Shown: piece by piece, positions 43,656-52,729 of the stretch | Position numbering within the stretch: position 1 is the stretch's first letter | Layout of the letters: the number at the start of each line of letters is the position of its first letter | DNA from: JALYUA01 sp039931865 | Lineage (GTDB): Bacteria; Acidobacteriota; Thermoanaerobaculia; UBA5066; Gp7-AA6 | Length of the DNA: 64,000 nt | Reading direction: 5' to 3' | Assembly (NCBI GenBank): GCA_039931865.1 | Contig: JBDTRB010000001.1 | Span: 62,001-126,000, forward strand | The notes under the pieces: model-generated | Told to the model about the DNA's origin: nothing | What the model saw: the letters and a program-made list of their open reading frames with translations, nothing else | The model's database searches: none | Program-made: the position numbers and the translations under genes

Positions 43656-45998
43656 CTATCCGGGGAGCTCCCCCGTCTCTTGCGCCCGGTACTGATGCAC
43701 CGGACACTCGGCGGTCGGAGCGGTTCCCGAGATGAAGACCTCGGTCATATGGCGGGGACAGTTCGGGCCCGCGAGGTAGCCGGTGCCGGGGTCGATGTCC
43801 GCGGTGACGATGTCCGAGGGCACCGGAAAATTGTCGGCGAACACCTGCGGGGAGACGGCGCGCGTGAAATCCGCGAAGAGCGGCACGGCACCCTGAGAGC
43901 CCGAGAGGTGCACGGCCCGATTGTCGTCGTATCCAACCCAGACCGCCGCCAAAAATCGCGGTGAGAAGCCGACGAACCACGCGTCGCGGCCGTCATTGGT
44001 GGTTCCCGTCTTACCGGCGAGCACTCCTCGCACGCCGCCCAGCCGGGCCCCGCCGCCCGTTCCGCGGTCGATTGCGCCGCGGAGCATGGAATCGATCAGG
44101 AACACCGCGTCCGCCGGGAGAGCGGGCTTCAAGGCAGTCTCTTTGCGGTCGAGAACGGACCCGTCCGAATTCATGACGCCGACGATCGCATTCGGCTCGA
44201 CCCGCACGCCGCTGTTCGCGAAGACGGAATACGCGGAGGCGATCTCCATGGGAGAGATCTCGAAGGCGCCGAGCGCGATCGAGGGATACGGGCGCAGGTC
44301 CGAGCCGATCCCGGCGGCCCGAGCGGTCGCGAGCACCGTCGGAAGCCCGGCCGCGAGGGCGGCGCGGACGGTCGGAATGTTGATCGAGAGCTCCAGTGCC
44401 TGCCGCGCCGACATCGGCCCGCGAAAAGAATTGTCGTAGTTCTTCGGCGTCCACTGCTGCTCGGACTGCTGGCGGTCCCAGGCGACGGTGATCGGAGCGT
44501 CCTCGAAAATCGTCGCGGGCGTCACCGGCTTCGCAAGATCCCGCCGCGCGAAGGCGGCGAGGTAAACGAACGGCTTGAAGAGAGAGCCCGGCTGCCGGTG
44601 CGCCTGCGTCACCCGGTTGAACTGCGAGCGCCGGTAATCGCGGCCGCCGACCAGAACCCTCACGCTCCCCGTCTGAGGCTCGAGGACGATCAGCGCGCCC
44701 TGGAGCGGCGCCTCTTTCGCCGCCTCGGCGAGCCGCCTGTACTTCTTCTCGAGCGCGGTGAGCCCCTCCGTGACGGCTCGCTGTCCGGCCTGCTGGAGGT
44801 CGACGTCGAGCGTCGTATAGATCTGGAGCCCCTCGGTCTTCAACTTGCCGCCGTAGCGCTCGGCGAGCTCCGCCTTGACGAAGTCGACGAAGTGGGGAGC
44901 CTTGGTCTTCAACGACGCCCGCGAAACGGGGCGCAGCGGCTCGGCCAGGGCGAGCTTCAACGCGGCATCGTCGATCTTTTTTTCCTCGCGCATGAGGCGC
45001 AGGACGAGGTCGCGGCGCTGGACCGCCCGCGCGGGGTTGCGCAGCGGCGAATAGACGTTCGGCGCCTTGATGATCGCCGCCAGTGTCGCGGATTCCGCAA
45101 GATCGAGGTCCGCGGCCTCCCTCCCGAAATAGTGGCGGGCCGCCTCGCCGACGCCCGTGATCGCGATGGCGCCCTCACGTCCGAGATAGATCTCGTTCAA
45201 GTACGCCTCGAGAATCTCGTCCTTCGAGTAGCGGGCGTCGAGGATGATCGCGAGCACCGCCTCGAGCGCCTTGCGCTTGAAGGTCCGCTCCGGCGAGAGG
45301 TACAGATTCTTGACCAGCTGCTGCGTCAGCGTGGACCCGCCCTGCTTCGCTCCGCCTTTCATGTTCGAAAGGAACGCTCCGAAGCTGCGTTTGATCGACA
45401 CTCCGGCGTGCCGGTAGAAGTCGCGGTCTTCGGTCACGAGGATCGCGTCGGTCAGGGTCTTCGGAACCTCCGCCAGCCGAACGAGAGTCCGGTCCTCGAC
45501 GTCCTCCCCGAAAACGGAGCCGAGAAGCTCGGGCTCCACGACGACCGCCGGGATCGCGGCACCCTTCGCGTCGCGGACGGAAGCCACCCGGCCGCCGGAA
45601 AACTGGACCGTCGCGGCGAACCCCGGGAAGTCGTGCCCGGGGTAACGGAACCGCCGCGTGAAGAGCTCGACCGAATCGCTCCGCCGCCGATAGTGGCCGG
45701 GCCGCGAGGGGACGGCGTCGTCCCGCTGGTAGAGAAGCCGGTCGAGCTTCGCCGAGAGCTTCTCGGGAGAACCGCCGTCGCCGGTCTGCACGGCGAGCAT
45801 GTCTGAATAGATCCTCGAAGGGAGGCTCCACCGGCGGCCCTCGAAGCGCGACACCACGATCGAGGTGAAATACGCGACGAAGAGCAGCCCCACGAGCACC
45901 GTGGTGCCCAGAGCCGCCAGGATCGGTACCCGGTGGCGGTAAACCCAGAGATGGAGCGAGACGCGCTTGGGGCGGGGCGACGTCCAGGTCTTCTTCAT
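43656..45998 (-). CDS. PBP1b-type bifunctional peptidoglycan synthase
   Basis: This 780-residue class A penicillin-binding protein polymerises and cross-links peptidoglycan in the periplasm. A membrane anchor (about 27-50) precedes a UB2H-like domain (about 62-165, PSRIYSDMLAV...). The GT51 domain has catalytic EDRDFYRHAG and GGSTLTQQLVKNLYL. The transpeptidase domain has SLFK (in QPGSLFKPF), SIN and KTGTT. The UB2H domain points to PBP1b rather than PBP1a. A TATTCT -10 box ends 10 nt before the ATG. Confidence 0.94.
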   Translation of the reverse strand: MKKTWTSPRPKRVSLHLWVYRHRVPILAALGTTVLVGLLFVAYFTSIVVSRFEGRRWSLPSRIYSDMLAVQTGDGGSPEKLSAKLDRLLYQRDDAVPSRPGHYRRRSDSVELFTRRFRYPGHDFPGFAATVQFSGGRVASVRDAKGAAIPAVVVEPELLGSVFGEDVEDRTLVRLAEVPKTLTDAILVTEDRDFYRHAGVSIKRSFGAFLSNMKGGAKQGGSTLTQQLVKNLYLSPERTFKRKALEAVLAIILDARYSKDEILEAYLNEIYLGREGAIAITGVGEAARHYFGREAADLDLAESATLAAIIKAPNVYSPLRNPARAVQRRDLVLRLMREEKKIDDAALKLALAEPLRPVSRASLKTKAPHFVDFVKAELAERYGGKLKTEGLQIYTTLDVDLQQAGQRAVTEGLTALEKKYRRLAEAAKEAPLQGALIVLEPQTGSVRVLVGGRDYRRSQFNRVTQAHRQPGSLFKPFVYLAAFARRDLAKPVTPATIFEDAPITVAWDRQQSEQQWTPKNYDNSFRGPMSARQALELSINIPTVRAALAAGLPTVLATARAAGIGSDLRPYPSIALGAFEISPMEIASAYSVFANSGVRVEPNAIVGVMNSDGSVLDRKETALKPALPADAVFLIDSMLRGAIDRGTGGGARLGGVRGVLAGKTGTTNDGRDAWFVGFSPRFLAAVWVGYDDNRAVHLSGSQGAVPLFADFTRAVSPQVFADNFPVPSDIVTADIDPGTGYLAGPNCPRHMTEVFISGTAPTAECPVHQYRAQETGELPG

Positions 45999-46008
45999 TT
46001 CCGGTGGA

Positions 46009-46014
46009 AGAATA
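46009..46014 (-). promoter_or_regulatory. -10 box of the PBP gene
   Basis: TATTCT on the minus strand ends 10 nt before the ATG at 45998. The intergenic region to the divergent O-antigen-ligase-type gene is 124 bp. Confidence 0.45.
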
Positions 46015-46122
46015 CGCCGCCCGCGTCGCTTCCGCTCACTTCCTTCGCTCAGGCTCCCCCATCAGCCGCGCCGGTTGATATTCGTTGTGATCGAAGAGAC
46101 CGCGCCACTCCGGTCTGTTTTA

Positions 46123-47532
46123 ATGCGCGACGTGTCGAAGAAGGGGCGAGGGCGTTCGGGCGGCGTTTCCGGGCAGCGGGCGGCGAAGAGTCCCGCGGGG
46201 GCGCGGCCTCGGCCGGCGGCAGCGGCGGTCGTTACGCGGGGCGATCCTCGTGCTGCCGTCGTGGCCGCTCTCATCGCGGCGGCGTTTGCCGGAGCGGCGC
46301 TGGCCTTCGACACTTCCGCGGACGCGGCCTTCGACGCGCCGAAGCGGCTTGTGAGCCTGTTCGCGGTCGGGGCTGCGGCTTTGGCGGCCTTCGGATTCGG
46401 ACGCTCGAAGAACCCCCTCTCGGGCGGGCGCCTCGCGGGTTGGACGGACCGGCGGGTCCCGGCGCTCCTTGCCGCCGCAGCCCTTCTCCTGGCCGTCCTC
46501 GCCGCCGCCGCGTCGCCGCGGCGCGCGCTCGCCCTCGATTCGCTGCGCCCGCTTCTCGTGATGGCGGCGCTCCTGCCGCTCGGGGCGTCCGCAGCGTTCG
46601 GCCGGCACCGGCGAATTCTCGCCGCCGCATTCGTGGCCATCTGCGCGGTGGACGGGGTCGTCTCGGTGCTGCAGGCCCTGCGCGTCTACCAGCCGTTTCC
46701 GCTCGTGACGCGCGGTGATCGGGAGGCGACGGGCGCGTTCGCCGGGAACGTCGGTTATCTCGCGCTGGGGCTGGCGCTGGCGGCGGTCGCGGCTCTCGGC
46801 GCCGCGATGACCGTCCGCAGCCGCGGCGTCCGCATCGCCGCCGGCAGCGGCTTCCTGCTCTTTGCGGGCGCGCTGCTCGTGAACCGGAACCTCACGTCCT
46901 TCTCGGCGCTCGCGGCGGGTGCCGCGGTGCTCCTCTTCGGCTTGTTCGGGCGGCGCGCGTTCCTCCCGCTGGCGGCCGCGCTGCTCGTCCTGGCCGGCGG
47001 GTTCGTCGCGTACCGCCCCATGCGGGACCGCGCCGCCGCGGCGGTGCGATCCGCCCGCGCCGGTGACTGGGACGTCCTGCTCTCGTACCGGCTCGCACCC
47101 TGGAACGCCGCGCTGCGGATGGCTCGCGAGCGGCCGCTTCTCGGATACGGGCCCGGTACGTTCGGCGCCGAATTCGTGACGCACCGGCTCGACGCGGAGA
47201 TCGCGAGCCGAAGGCGCTTCGTGAGTCCGCTCGCCACCAGCACGTACGGCGAGACGCACTGCGACTACCTTCAGCCATTCGCGGAAGCCGGCATTCCCGC
47301 CGGTCTCGCGGCCGTCGGGGCGGTCGGCGCCCTGATCGTCATCCTCGTCCGCAGGGTGCGCGCGTCGCCGGAAGGCGGGCGCGCGGAGGCTCTGGTCCTT
47401 CTCGCGATTTTGGCGGCGGGCGCCGTCGCCGCTCTGACCTGGTTTCCGCTGCAGCGCCCGATCACCGCGATACCGCTCCTGCTCGCAGCCGGGCGTTCCT
47501 GGCACCTTCTTGCTCCGGGCGCCGGAAAATGA
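46123..47532 (+). CDS. O-antigen ligase/polymerase-type membrane protein
   Basis: This 469-residue protein has about ten membrane segments after a basic, Gly/Ala-rich N terminus. The periplasmic loop has RERPLLGYGPGTF and HCDYLQPFAEAGIPAG, the Wzy_C (O-antigen ligase superfamily) signature with conserved His. It may ligate or polymerise the surface glycan made by the nearby genes. The ATG at 46123 is the first plausible start inside a longer frame. The stop overlaps the next gene by 4 bp (ATGA). Confidence 0.85.
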   Translation: MRDVSKKGRGRSGGVSGQRAAKSPAGARPRPAAAAVVTRGDPRAAVVAALIAAAFAGAALAFDTSADAAFDAPKRLVSLFAVGAAALAAFGFGRSKNPLSGGRLAGWTDRRVPALLAAAALLLAVLAAAASPRRALALDSLRPLLVMAALLPLGASAAFGRHRRILAAAFVAICAVDGVVSVLQALRVYQPFPLVTRGDREATGAFAGNVGYLALGLALAAVAALGAAMTVRSRGVRIAAGSGFLLFAGALLVNRNLTSFSALAAGAAVLLFGLFGRRAFLPLAAALLVLAGGFVAYRPMRDRAAAAVRSARAGDWDVLLSYRLAPWNAALRMARERPLLGYGPGTFGAEFVTHRLDAEIASRRRFVSPLATSTYGETHCDYLQPFAEAGIPAGLAAVGAVGALIVILVRRVRASPEGGRAEALVLLAILAAGAVAALTWFPLQRPITAIPLLLAAGRSWHLLAPGAGK

Positions 47533-48053
47533 GGATCGCGCGTCCCCTCCTGCTCGCGGCCGTTCTGGCGGTCCTCCTCTGGCGCGAGCCCGCGCGCTAC
47601 CACGCCGAGCGGGAGATTCGGGCGGCGACCGACGCGCTGCGCTACATCCTCACTCACTCGACCGAGCTGCCCGATGCGCCGGGTGCGCTCCAGCGGGTCG
47701 CCGAAGCCGCGGCGGCCGTCCGGACCGCCGTCCCGGGCGATTCGCGGCCGCTGCTTCTCGAGGGCTCCGCGCGCCTCGTGCGGGGTGAACCCGACCGCGC
47801 GCGCGAGATCTACGACCGCGCGAACTCGGAAGGAGAGCGGGCCGAAACGGACCTGAACCTCGCCCGCGCGCTCGAGCGGCTCGGACGGGAAGAAGATGCC
47901 CGGACCGGTTACGTCCGCGCGGCCTGGGTATCGCCCGCGCTCTTGAACGCGATGCTGCCCGACGTCGCGGAGCAGACGCGCGCGCGAATCGTCACGCTCG
48001 AAGAGGACTTGAGATCGGGCCGGCTGAAAGCGCCGCCGCCGCTACCTCGATGA
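47529..48053 (+). CDS. Small TPR protein coupled to the O-antigen-ligase-type gene
   Basis: These 174 residues have an N-terminal hydrophobic anchor (about 4-19) and TPR-like helices (about 75-150; LLEGSARLVRGEPDRAREIYDRA and LNLARALERLGREEDARTGYVRA). Some Wzy-type proteins have a TPR tail, and here a separate gene supplies it, joined by an ATGA overlap. Its 3' end overlaps the end of the convergent glycosyltransferase gene by 12 bp. Confidence 0.85.
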   Translation: MRIARPLLLAAVLAVLLWREPARYHAEREIRAATDALRYILTHSTELPDAPGALQRVAEAAAAVRTAVPGDSRPLLLEGSARLVRGEPDRAREIYDRANSEGERAETDLNLARALERLGREEDARTGYVRAAWVSPALLNAMLPDVAEQTRARIVTLEEDLRSGRLKAPPPLPR

Positions 48054-48842
48054 GATCGCGTCGCGGAAGATCGGCGCCGACCAGATCCTCCAGACGTGCA
48101 GCTTGTACAGGACCATCGTCTTTAAGATCGCGAAGCCGTACCGCACGGAAGGCCCGAAGGCGATCTGCGAAGCCTCGTCGAAATACCGCGTCTCGATCGG
48201 GATCTCCCGGATCGTCAGCCCCTTCGCCATGCCCTGCGCGATGATCTGCGTGTCGAAGACGAACCCGTCGGAATTCGCATCGAGGTTCACCGACTCGAGG
48301 TACCGCCGGGTGTAGGCGCGAAACCCGCTGTGGTACTCGGTCAGATAGATCAGGAACGTGGCGTTCTCGACCGCCGTCAGAAAAATGTTGCCGAGGTATT
48401 TCCACTTCGGCATGCCGCCCTGAATCGGGCGTCCGCCGAGCATCCGACTGCCGAAGACGGCGTCTGAGCGGCCCTCGAGCAGAGGCTCTAAGAGATGCGG
48501 AATGACCGTCGGGTCGTACTGATGGTCCGGGTGCACCATCACGACGATGTCGGCACCGCGCTCGAGAGCGGTGCGATAGCAGGTCTTCTGGTTCCCGCCG
48601 TAGCCGCGGTTCTTCGCGTGGACGACCACGTGCAGGCCGAGCCGGCGCGCCTCCTCGACCGTGTGATCGCGCGAGGCGTCGTCGACCAGGATCACGTCGT
48701 CGACCGAGCCCTTCGGGATGTCCGCCCAGGTCCGTTCGAGCGTCTTCTCCGCGTTGTAGGCGGGCATCACGACCGCGACGCGCGCCCGCGTCGAACCCGC
48801 AGCGAGCGGCTCCCGGGCGGCGTCTCGAATCGAGTCCGTCAT
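48042..48842 (-). CDS. Family 2 glycosyltransferase (dolichyl-phosphate-mannose-synthase-like)
   Basis: This 266-residue cytosolic GT-A enzyme has VVMPAYNAEKTLERTW, VDDASRDHTVEEA, HAKNRGYGGNQKTCY and HPDHQYDP as nucleotide and metal sites. HSGFRAYTRRYLESVN matches the DPM1/UDP-glucose lipid-carrier transferase group. It lacks C-terminal membrane helices. It begins 1 bp after the sugar-phosphate transferase stop and is the last of four genes. Confidence 0.92.
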   Translation of the reverse strand: MTDSIRDAAREPLAAGSTRARVAVVMPAYNAEKTLERTWADIPKGSVDDVILVDDASRDHTVEEARRLGLHVVVHAKNRGYGGNQKTCYRTALERGADIVVMVHPDHQYDPTVIPHLLEPLLEGRSDAVFGSRMLGGRPIQGGMPKWKYLGNIFLTAVENATFLIYLTEYHSGFRAYTRRYLESVNLDANSDGFVFDTQIIAQGMAKGLTIREIPIETRYFDEASQIAFGPSVRYGFAILKTMVLYKLHVWRIWSAPIFRDAISSR

Positions 48843-48843
48843 C

Positions 48844-50223
48844 TCAGACGCCGCGGCGGGTCAAGACGACGGGCAGCGTCCTCAGGAGAATCGCGAGATC
48901 GAGCCCGAACGACCAGTTGTTCAAGTAGGCCAGATCGTAGCGCAGCTTGATCTCGGGCTCGGTCGCGTAGTCGCCCGAGATCTGCGCGAGGCCCGTCAGC
49001 CCCGGCCGCACGGAATGTCGGAGCGAGTAACCCGCCACGCGGCGGGTGAAGCGCTCTGAAAATTCGGGCCTTTCCGGCCTCGGTCCGACCAGGCTCATGT
49101 CGCCTCGGAGCACGTTCCAGAGCTGCGGGATCTCGTCGACGCGCATCGCCCGAAGGAGCCGGCCAACGAAGGTGACGCGCGGGTCGCCGGGCACCGAGAG
49201 CACAGCGCCCGTTTCGATTTCCGCCCCGACCCGCATCGTGCGGAGCTTCCAGAGGGAAAAATCACGACCGTCCTTTCCAACGCGCCGCTGGCGGTAGAAG
49301 GGTCCGCCCCGGGAGGTCGAGAGGACGGCCATCGCGGCGAGAGCCAGGAACGGAAGCGCGACGACGAGCAGGACGGCCGCTCCGGCGACGTCGAATACGC
49401 GCTTGGCGCCCGCGGGGATCCCCTCCAGGGGCCGCAGCTTGGCCTCGAGCAGCGGAAGGTCGCCCACGATTCGGAACCGCAGGCGCCCGATCATGGTTTC
49501 AAACGGCGAGGGCCAGACGAGCAGGTCCGCGTCGCCGTCCCGCGGGAGCACCTCGCCGATCCGGTCGCGCCAGCTCGTCTCGTCCGGCGTCAGGATGATC
49601 TCATCCGCCTCGAGCCTCCGGGCGGCGTCGGCGAGGTCCGCCAGCGCTCCGACCCTCGGGACCTCCGGGATCGTGCTCTCGGAATCGGCGACGAGACCCA
49701 CCACTTCGACCCCGGACCACGGGTGCCGGCGGATCGTGTCGGCGATGAGCGTCGCGGCGGGTCCCGTTCCGACGATGAGGGCCCGGCGCCGCGGTTGCGG
49801 AAACAGGCGCTCCAGGAGAATCCGCCAGAGCGCGACGAGCGCGCCGTTCACCAGCACGAACAAGACGAGCACCGAACGGGGAAAGGCGTAGGCCTGGGCG
49901 AACGCGAGGAAGAAGATCGCGGACAGCGAGAGAAGCTGGAAGAAGAGCGCCGGGATCAGCAAACGGCCGAGAGGATCCCGGAAGCGCTCCCGCGCACCAT
50001 AGAGGCCGAAGAGCGACAGCGAAATCCCCTGCGCTGCCGCGACCAGAAGCACGTTGGCGGGGGTGAACTGGACGTTGCGGGTCGGCAGCAGGGTTTCCGT
50101 GCCGGGGATCCACACACGCGTTCGGATCCAGAACGCCAGCGCGAGCGCGGCAACCGCGATCGCGATGTCGCCGGCGAGCGCCGTCGCCCGGAAGTGCGAG
50201 TGCGAATGCGAGCGGCCGGTCAC
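48844..50223 (-). CDS. Polyprenyl-phosphate sugar-1-phosphate transferase (WbaP/EpsE type)
   Basis: This 459-residue enzyme starts surface-glycan assembly by moving a sugar phosphate onto undecaprenyl phosphate. Four N-terminal membrane helices and a Rossmann-like domain (RALIVGTGPAATLIADT) precede a fifth helix and the catalytic domain (KRVFDVAGAAVLL, FSLWKLRTMR, DEIPQLWNVLRGDMSLVGPRPE). The GTG at 50223 overlaps the previous stop by 4 bp (GTGA). A hexamer repeat near the start encodes an odd HSHSHF stretch. Confidence 0.92.
   Translation of the reverse strand: MTGRSHSHSHFRATALAGDIAIAVAALALAFWIRTRVWIPGTETLLPTRNVQFTPANVLLVAAAQGISLSLFGLYGARERFRDPLGRLLIPALFFQLLSLSAIFFLAFAQAYAFPRSVLVLFVLVNGALVALWRILLERLFPQPRRRALIVGTGPAATLIADTIRRHPWSGVEVVGLVADSESTIPEVPRVGALADLADAARRLEADEIILTPDETSWRDRIGEVLPRDGDADLLVWPSPFETMIGRLRFRIVGDLPLLEAKLRPLEGIPAGAKRVFDVAGAAVLLVVALPFLALAAMAVLSTSRGGPFYRQRRVGKDGRDFSLWKLRTMRVGAEIETGAVLSVPGDPRVTFVGRLLRAMRVDEIPQLWNVLRGDMSLVGPRPERPEFSERFTRRVAGYSLRHSVRPGLTGLAQISGDYATEPEIKLRYDLAYLNNWSFGLDLAILLRTLPVVLTRRGV
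50194..50211 (+). repeat. GTGCGA hexamer repeat, three units
   Basis: GTGCGA, GTGCGA, ATGCGA occur in tandem at the 5' end of the sugar-phosphate transferase gene. The same hexamer, as four perfect units on the other strand, lies in fmt (60633-60656). Confidence 0.8.
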
Positions 50224-51365
50224 GAGCGCGCCACGGGCTTCCACGCGGCGCGGCTGTAACCCGCCAGCCCGGCGGCCACCCCTGCCGCCAGAGCCAGGTT
50301 GATCACGGCGAAATAATAGAGCGCCCCGAACACCCCCGCCCTCGGAGTGAAGCCCGCGCGGACGGAGACCGCGGCGAGGGCGGCCAGCAGCAGCACTCCG
50401 CAGCCCGCCCCGCGGAGCGGCGGGCTTGCCAGAGCGGCTGCGGAGGCGAGCAGGAAGACGAGCGGCGCCAGCCACCGGGCCGCCTTGCGCGAAAAAAACA
50501 CGAATGAAAGGAGTGGCCGCCGCACGGCGTTCCACAGCCACGTTTCTCGGCGCAGCACCTGCCCGGCGCCGACGCCGATCCGGAACCGGCGCGAGGTCTC
50601 CGCGCGGGGATCCCGTCCCGCGCCTTCCCGCGCGACCGCGTCCGGAGCAAAGACCACGGCCCCGCCCCGCCGGAGCACCCCGAGAGGGATGAGAAAGTCA
50701 TCCATCGAGGTCGTGTCGGCCGGAATCGGCGCAACGTCCGCGCGCCTCGCGGCATAGATCGCGCCGTTGGCGCCGAGACAGACTCCCAGCCTGCCCTCCG
50801 CCTCCTTCAGCTCCGTCTCGCGGTCCCAGAAGGCGCTCTCCGGGCTCTGCGCGCCCCCGGGGGCATCGAGGACGAGCCGTCCACAGGCGGCGCCGGCGCC
50901 AGCTCTCTCGACCGCGCGGCAGAGCGCTTCGACGGCGCCCGGTTCGAATCGCGTGTTCGCGTCCGTAAACACGAGGATCTCGGCTGTGGAAGCCGCGACC
51001 AGATCGTTCAGCACGCTCGCCTTCCCGCGCCGCACGGGAAACTCCCGGACGGAAACGCGGACGCCGCCGGTGTCCCGCGCGGCCGCGGCGGTCCTGTCTC
51101 TCGACCCGTCGCATCCAATCGAGATGCGGTAGTCGCCTTCTACCTCCTGAGCGAGCAGGTTCTGCACGCGCGCCGCGATCACCCTCTCTTCGTCCGCGGC
51201 CGAAACGAGCACCTCGACGCTCGCGGCGCGACCTTCGCCGGCGAGCGCGGGCTCCGCCGGGGGCGCCCATCGGGCGAGGCGGCGCAGGATCGGCGGGTAG
51301 AGCGCGTACGACCACGCCGCGAGAGAGAGCGCGCTGGCGAAGAGAACCGCGGAGAGAACGGTCAC
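50220..51365 (-). CDS. Membrane family 2 glycosyltransferase
   Basis: This 381-residue protein has one N-terminal helix (about 4-24), a GT-A domain (VEVLVSAADEERVIAARV, GCDGSRDRTAAAARD, VFTDANTRFEPGAVEAL, GANGAIYAARR) and three to four C-terminal helices. It resembles cellulose-synthase-like glycosyltransferases acting on lipid carriers or polymers. The start is a GTG overlapping the preceding stop by 4 bp (GTGA); a longer frame upstream is out of family. Sugar specificity unknown. Confidence 0.88.
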   Translation of the reverse strand: MTVLSAVLFASALSLAAWSYALYPPILRRLARWAPPAEPALAGEGRAASVEVLVSAADEERVIAARVQNLLAQEVEGDYRISIGCDGSRDRTAAAARDTGGVRVSVREFPVRRGKASVLNDLVAASTAEILVFTDANTRFEPGAVEALCRAVERAGAGAACGRLVLDAPGGAQSPESAFWDRETELKEAEGRLGVCLGANGAIYAARRADVAPIPADTTSMDDFLIPLGVLRRGGAVVFAPDAVAREGAGRDPRAETSRRFRIGVGAGQVLRRETWLWNAVRRPLLSFVFFSRKAARWLAPLVFLLASAAALASPPLRGAGCGVLLLAALAAVSVRAGFTPRAGVFGALYYFAVINLALAAGVAAGLAGYSRAAWKPVARS

Positions 51366-52552
51366 GGGCGGCCCCGGCGCAGGAGCTCGCCAGCGAAGTC
51401 TTCCCCGATCCGCCGCCAGTCGTACCGACGCTCGACCCGCGCCCGGGCGGCCGCCGCGAGCTTCTCCCGCAGCGGCGCGTCGCGGAGGAGCCGGACGAGT
51501 GCGTCGGCGAAATCGGGAGGTTCGTCGCGCAGCAGGATCTCGCGGCCGTCTTCCAGGTCCAATCCTTCCGATCCGACCGTCGTGGACACCACCGGGACGC
51601 CGCACGCCGCCGCCTCGAGGATCTTCAGGCGAGTTCCCCCGCCAGCCCGCAACGGGACGATCGCGACGTCGGCGCGGGACCAGTGAGGCCTCGTGTCCCC
51701 GCCCTCGCCCAGGAATTTCCAGTCCGGCGAAGACGGCGCTCGCCGGACGAGAGACGCGGGCGCCCCGCGGCCGAGCACCTCGACTCGCGCCTCGGGAGCG
51801 GCCGCCCGTACGAGCGGCCACACGCGCTCGGCAAACCACCGCAGACCTTCTGCATTCGGCGGCCACGACAGATCGCCGACGAAGAGAATCACCCCGTCCC
51901 CGGGGCGCGCCGGGTGGAACTCGTACCTCGTCAGATCCACCGCGTTCGGGACGACGAGGGGCGCAGAGTCGGGCGCCAGCCGTAGAAGATCGGAAGCATC
52001 GGGCGCGGAAACGCACGACACCCCCTCGGCCGTCATCAGGAGACGCCGTTCGACGGCGCGCACGCGCGGCGCCTGGAGGCCCGCGAACGCGCGGACCGGG
52101 AGCCGCGAGGCGGTCTCGGACATCCGTTCCCAGATGACCGAGTCGAGGTTGTGGAAGTCCACCCACGAGGGTCTCCCACGCCCCACCGCCAGCGGGCCGA
52201 CGTGGTACGAGTGCGCGACGATCCAGGAGGGCCGTTCGCGGGCCGCATCGCGCGACAGGCTCGCCTCGAGCTTCGCCGAACCGTAGAGCCTCGGCGAGTA
52301 CGCGCCTCCGAACAGGAGGCTCGCCGCTGCCGCGCGTGCTTTCCGGACAAGCCGCGGCAGCTGCGGGAACTCCTCGACTTCGACCCCCTCCGGGTACCCC
52401 GAGGCGCCCGCCAGATGCGGCGCGCGGAGCACGAACGCGCGGACGCGAAAGGAGCCCGCGAGCGCCCGCAGCAGATGGAAGTTGCGGATGGCGAGCCCGT
52501 CGCGCGTCGGATGCGTCGGACGGGGAAGGACCGAAAAGAGGAGCGGCTTCAT
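51362..52552 (-). CDS. Family 4-type glycosyltransferase
   Basis: This 396-residue GT-B enzyme has VVPNAVDLTRYEF and FVGDLSWPPNAEGLRWF in the middle, and GGGTRLKILEAAACGVPVVSTTVGSEGL, the nucleotide-binding motif with catalytic Glu, near 315-345. The ATG at 52552 fits the family start (KPLLFSVLPRPTHPTRDGL). A decayed core repeat lies 19 bp upstream, so the promoter may be inside or beside repeat DNA. It heads the four-gene glycosyltransferase operon. Confidence 0.9.
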   Translation of the reverse strand: MKPLLFSVLPRPTHPTRDGLAIRNFHLLRALAGSFRVRAFVLRAPHLAGASGYPEGVEVEEFPQLPRLVRKARAAAASLLFGGAYSPRLYGSAKLEASLSRDAARERPSWIVAHSYHVGPLAVGRGRPSWVDFHNLDSVIWERMSETASRLPVRAFAGLQAPRVRAVERRLLMTAEGVSCVSAPDASDLLRLAPDSAPLVVPNAVDLTRYEFHPARPGDGVILFVGDLSWPPNAEGLRWFAERVWPLVRAAAPEARVEVLGRGAPASLVRRAPSSPDWKFLGEGGDTRPHWSRADVAIVPLRAGGGTRLKILEAAACGVPVVSTTVGSEGLDLEDGREILLRDEPPDFADALVRLLRDAPLREKLAAAARARVERRYDWRRIGEDFAGELLRRGRP

Positions 52553-52570
52553 CGGGGATTCGCGAGTATA

Positions 52571-52622
52571 GGAGCCGGGCGACAACCAGAAGTGAGACGG
52601 CCCCTGTATTTCGAGGTCAACC
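52571..52622 (+). repeat. Interspersed repeat core, decayed copy H
   Basis: GGAGCCGGGCGACAACCAG, then GTGAGACGGCC, CTGTATTTCGAGG and TCAAC, line up with copies B and F with several substitutions, mainly in the hairpin. It faces copy F (inverted) 107 bp away. Confidence 0.65.
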
Positions 52623-52729
52623 GGGGCGTCGATGCTCCGATCCGATTCAGACAGGCAGGGGCAAGACTGATCCACGGGCTGAGGGCGACACGACCAGCAT
52701 GCTCAGGCCCCTCTTTCGAATCCCGATTG

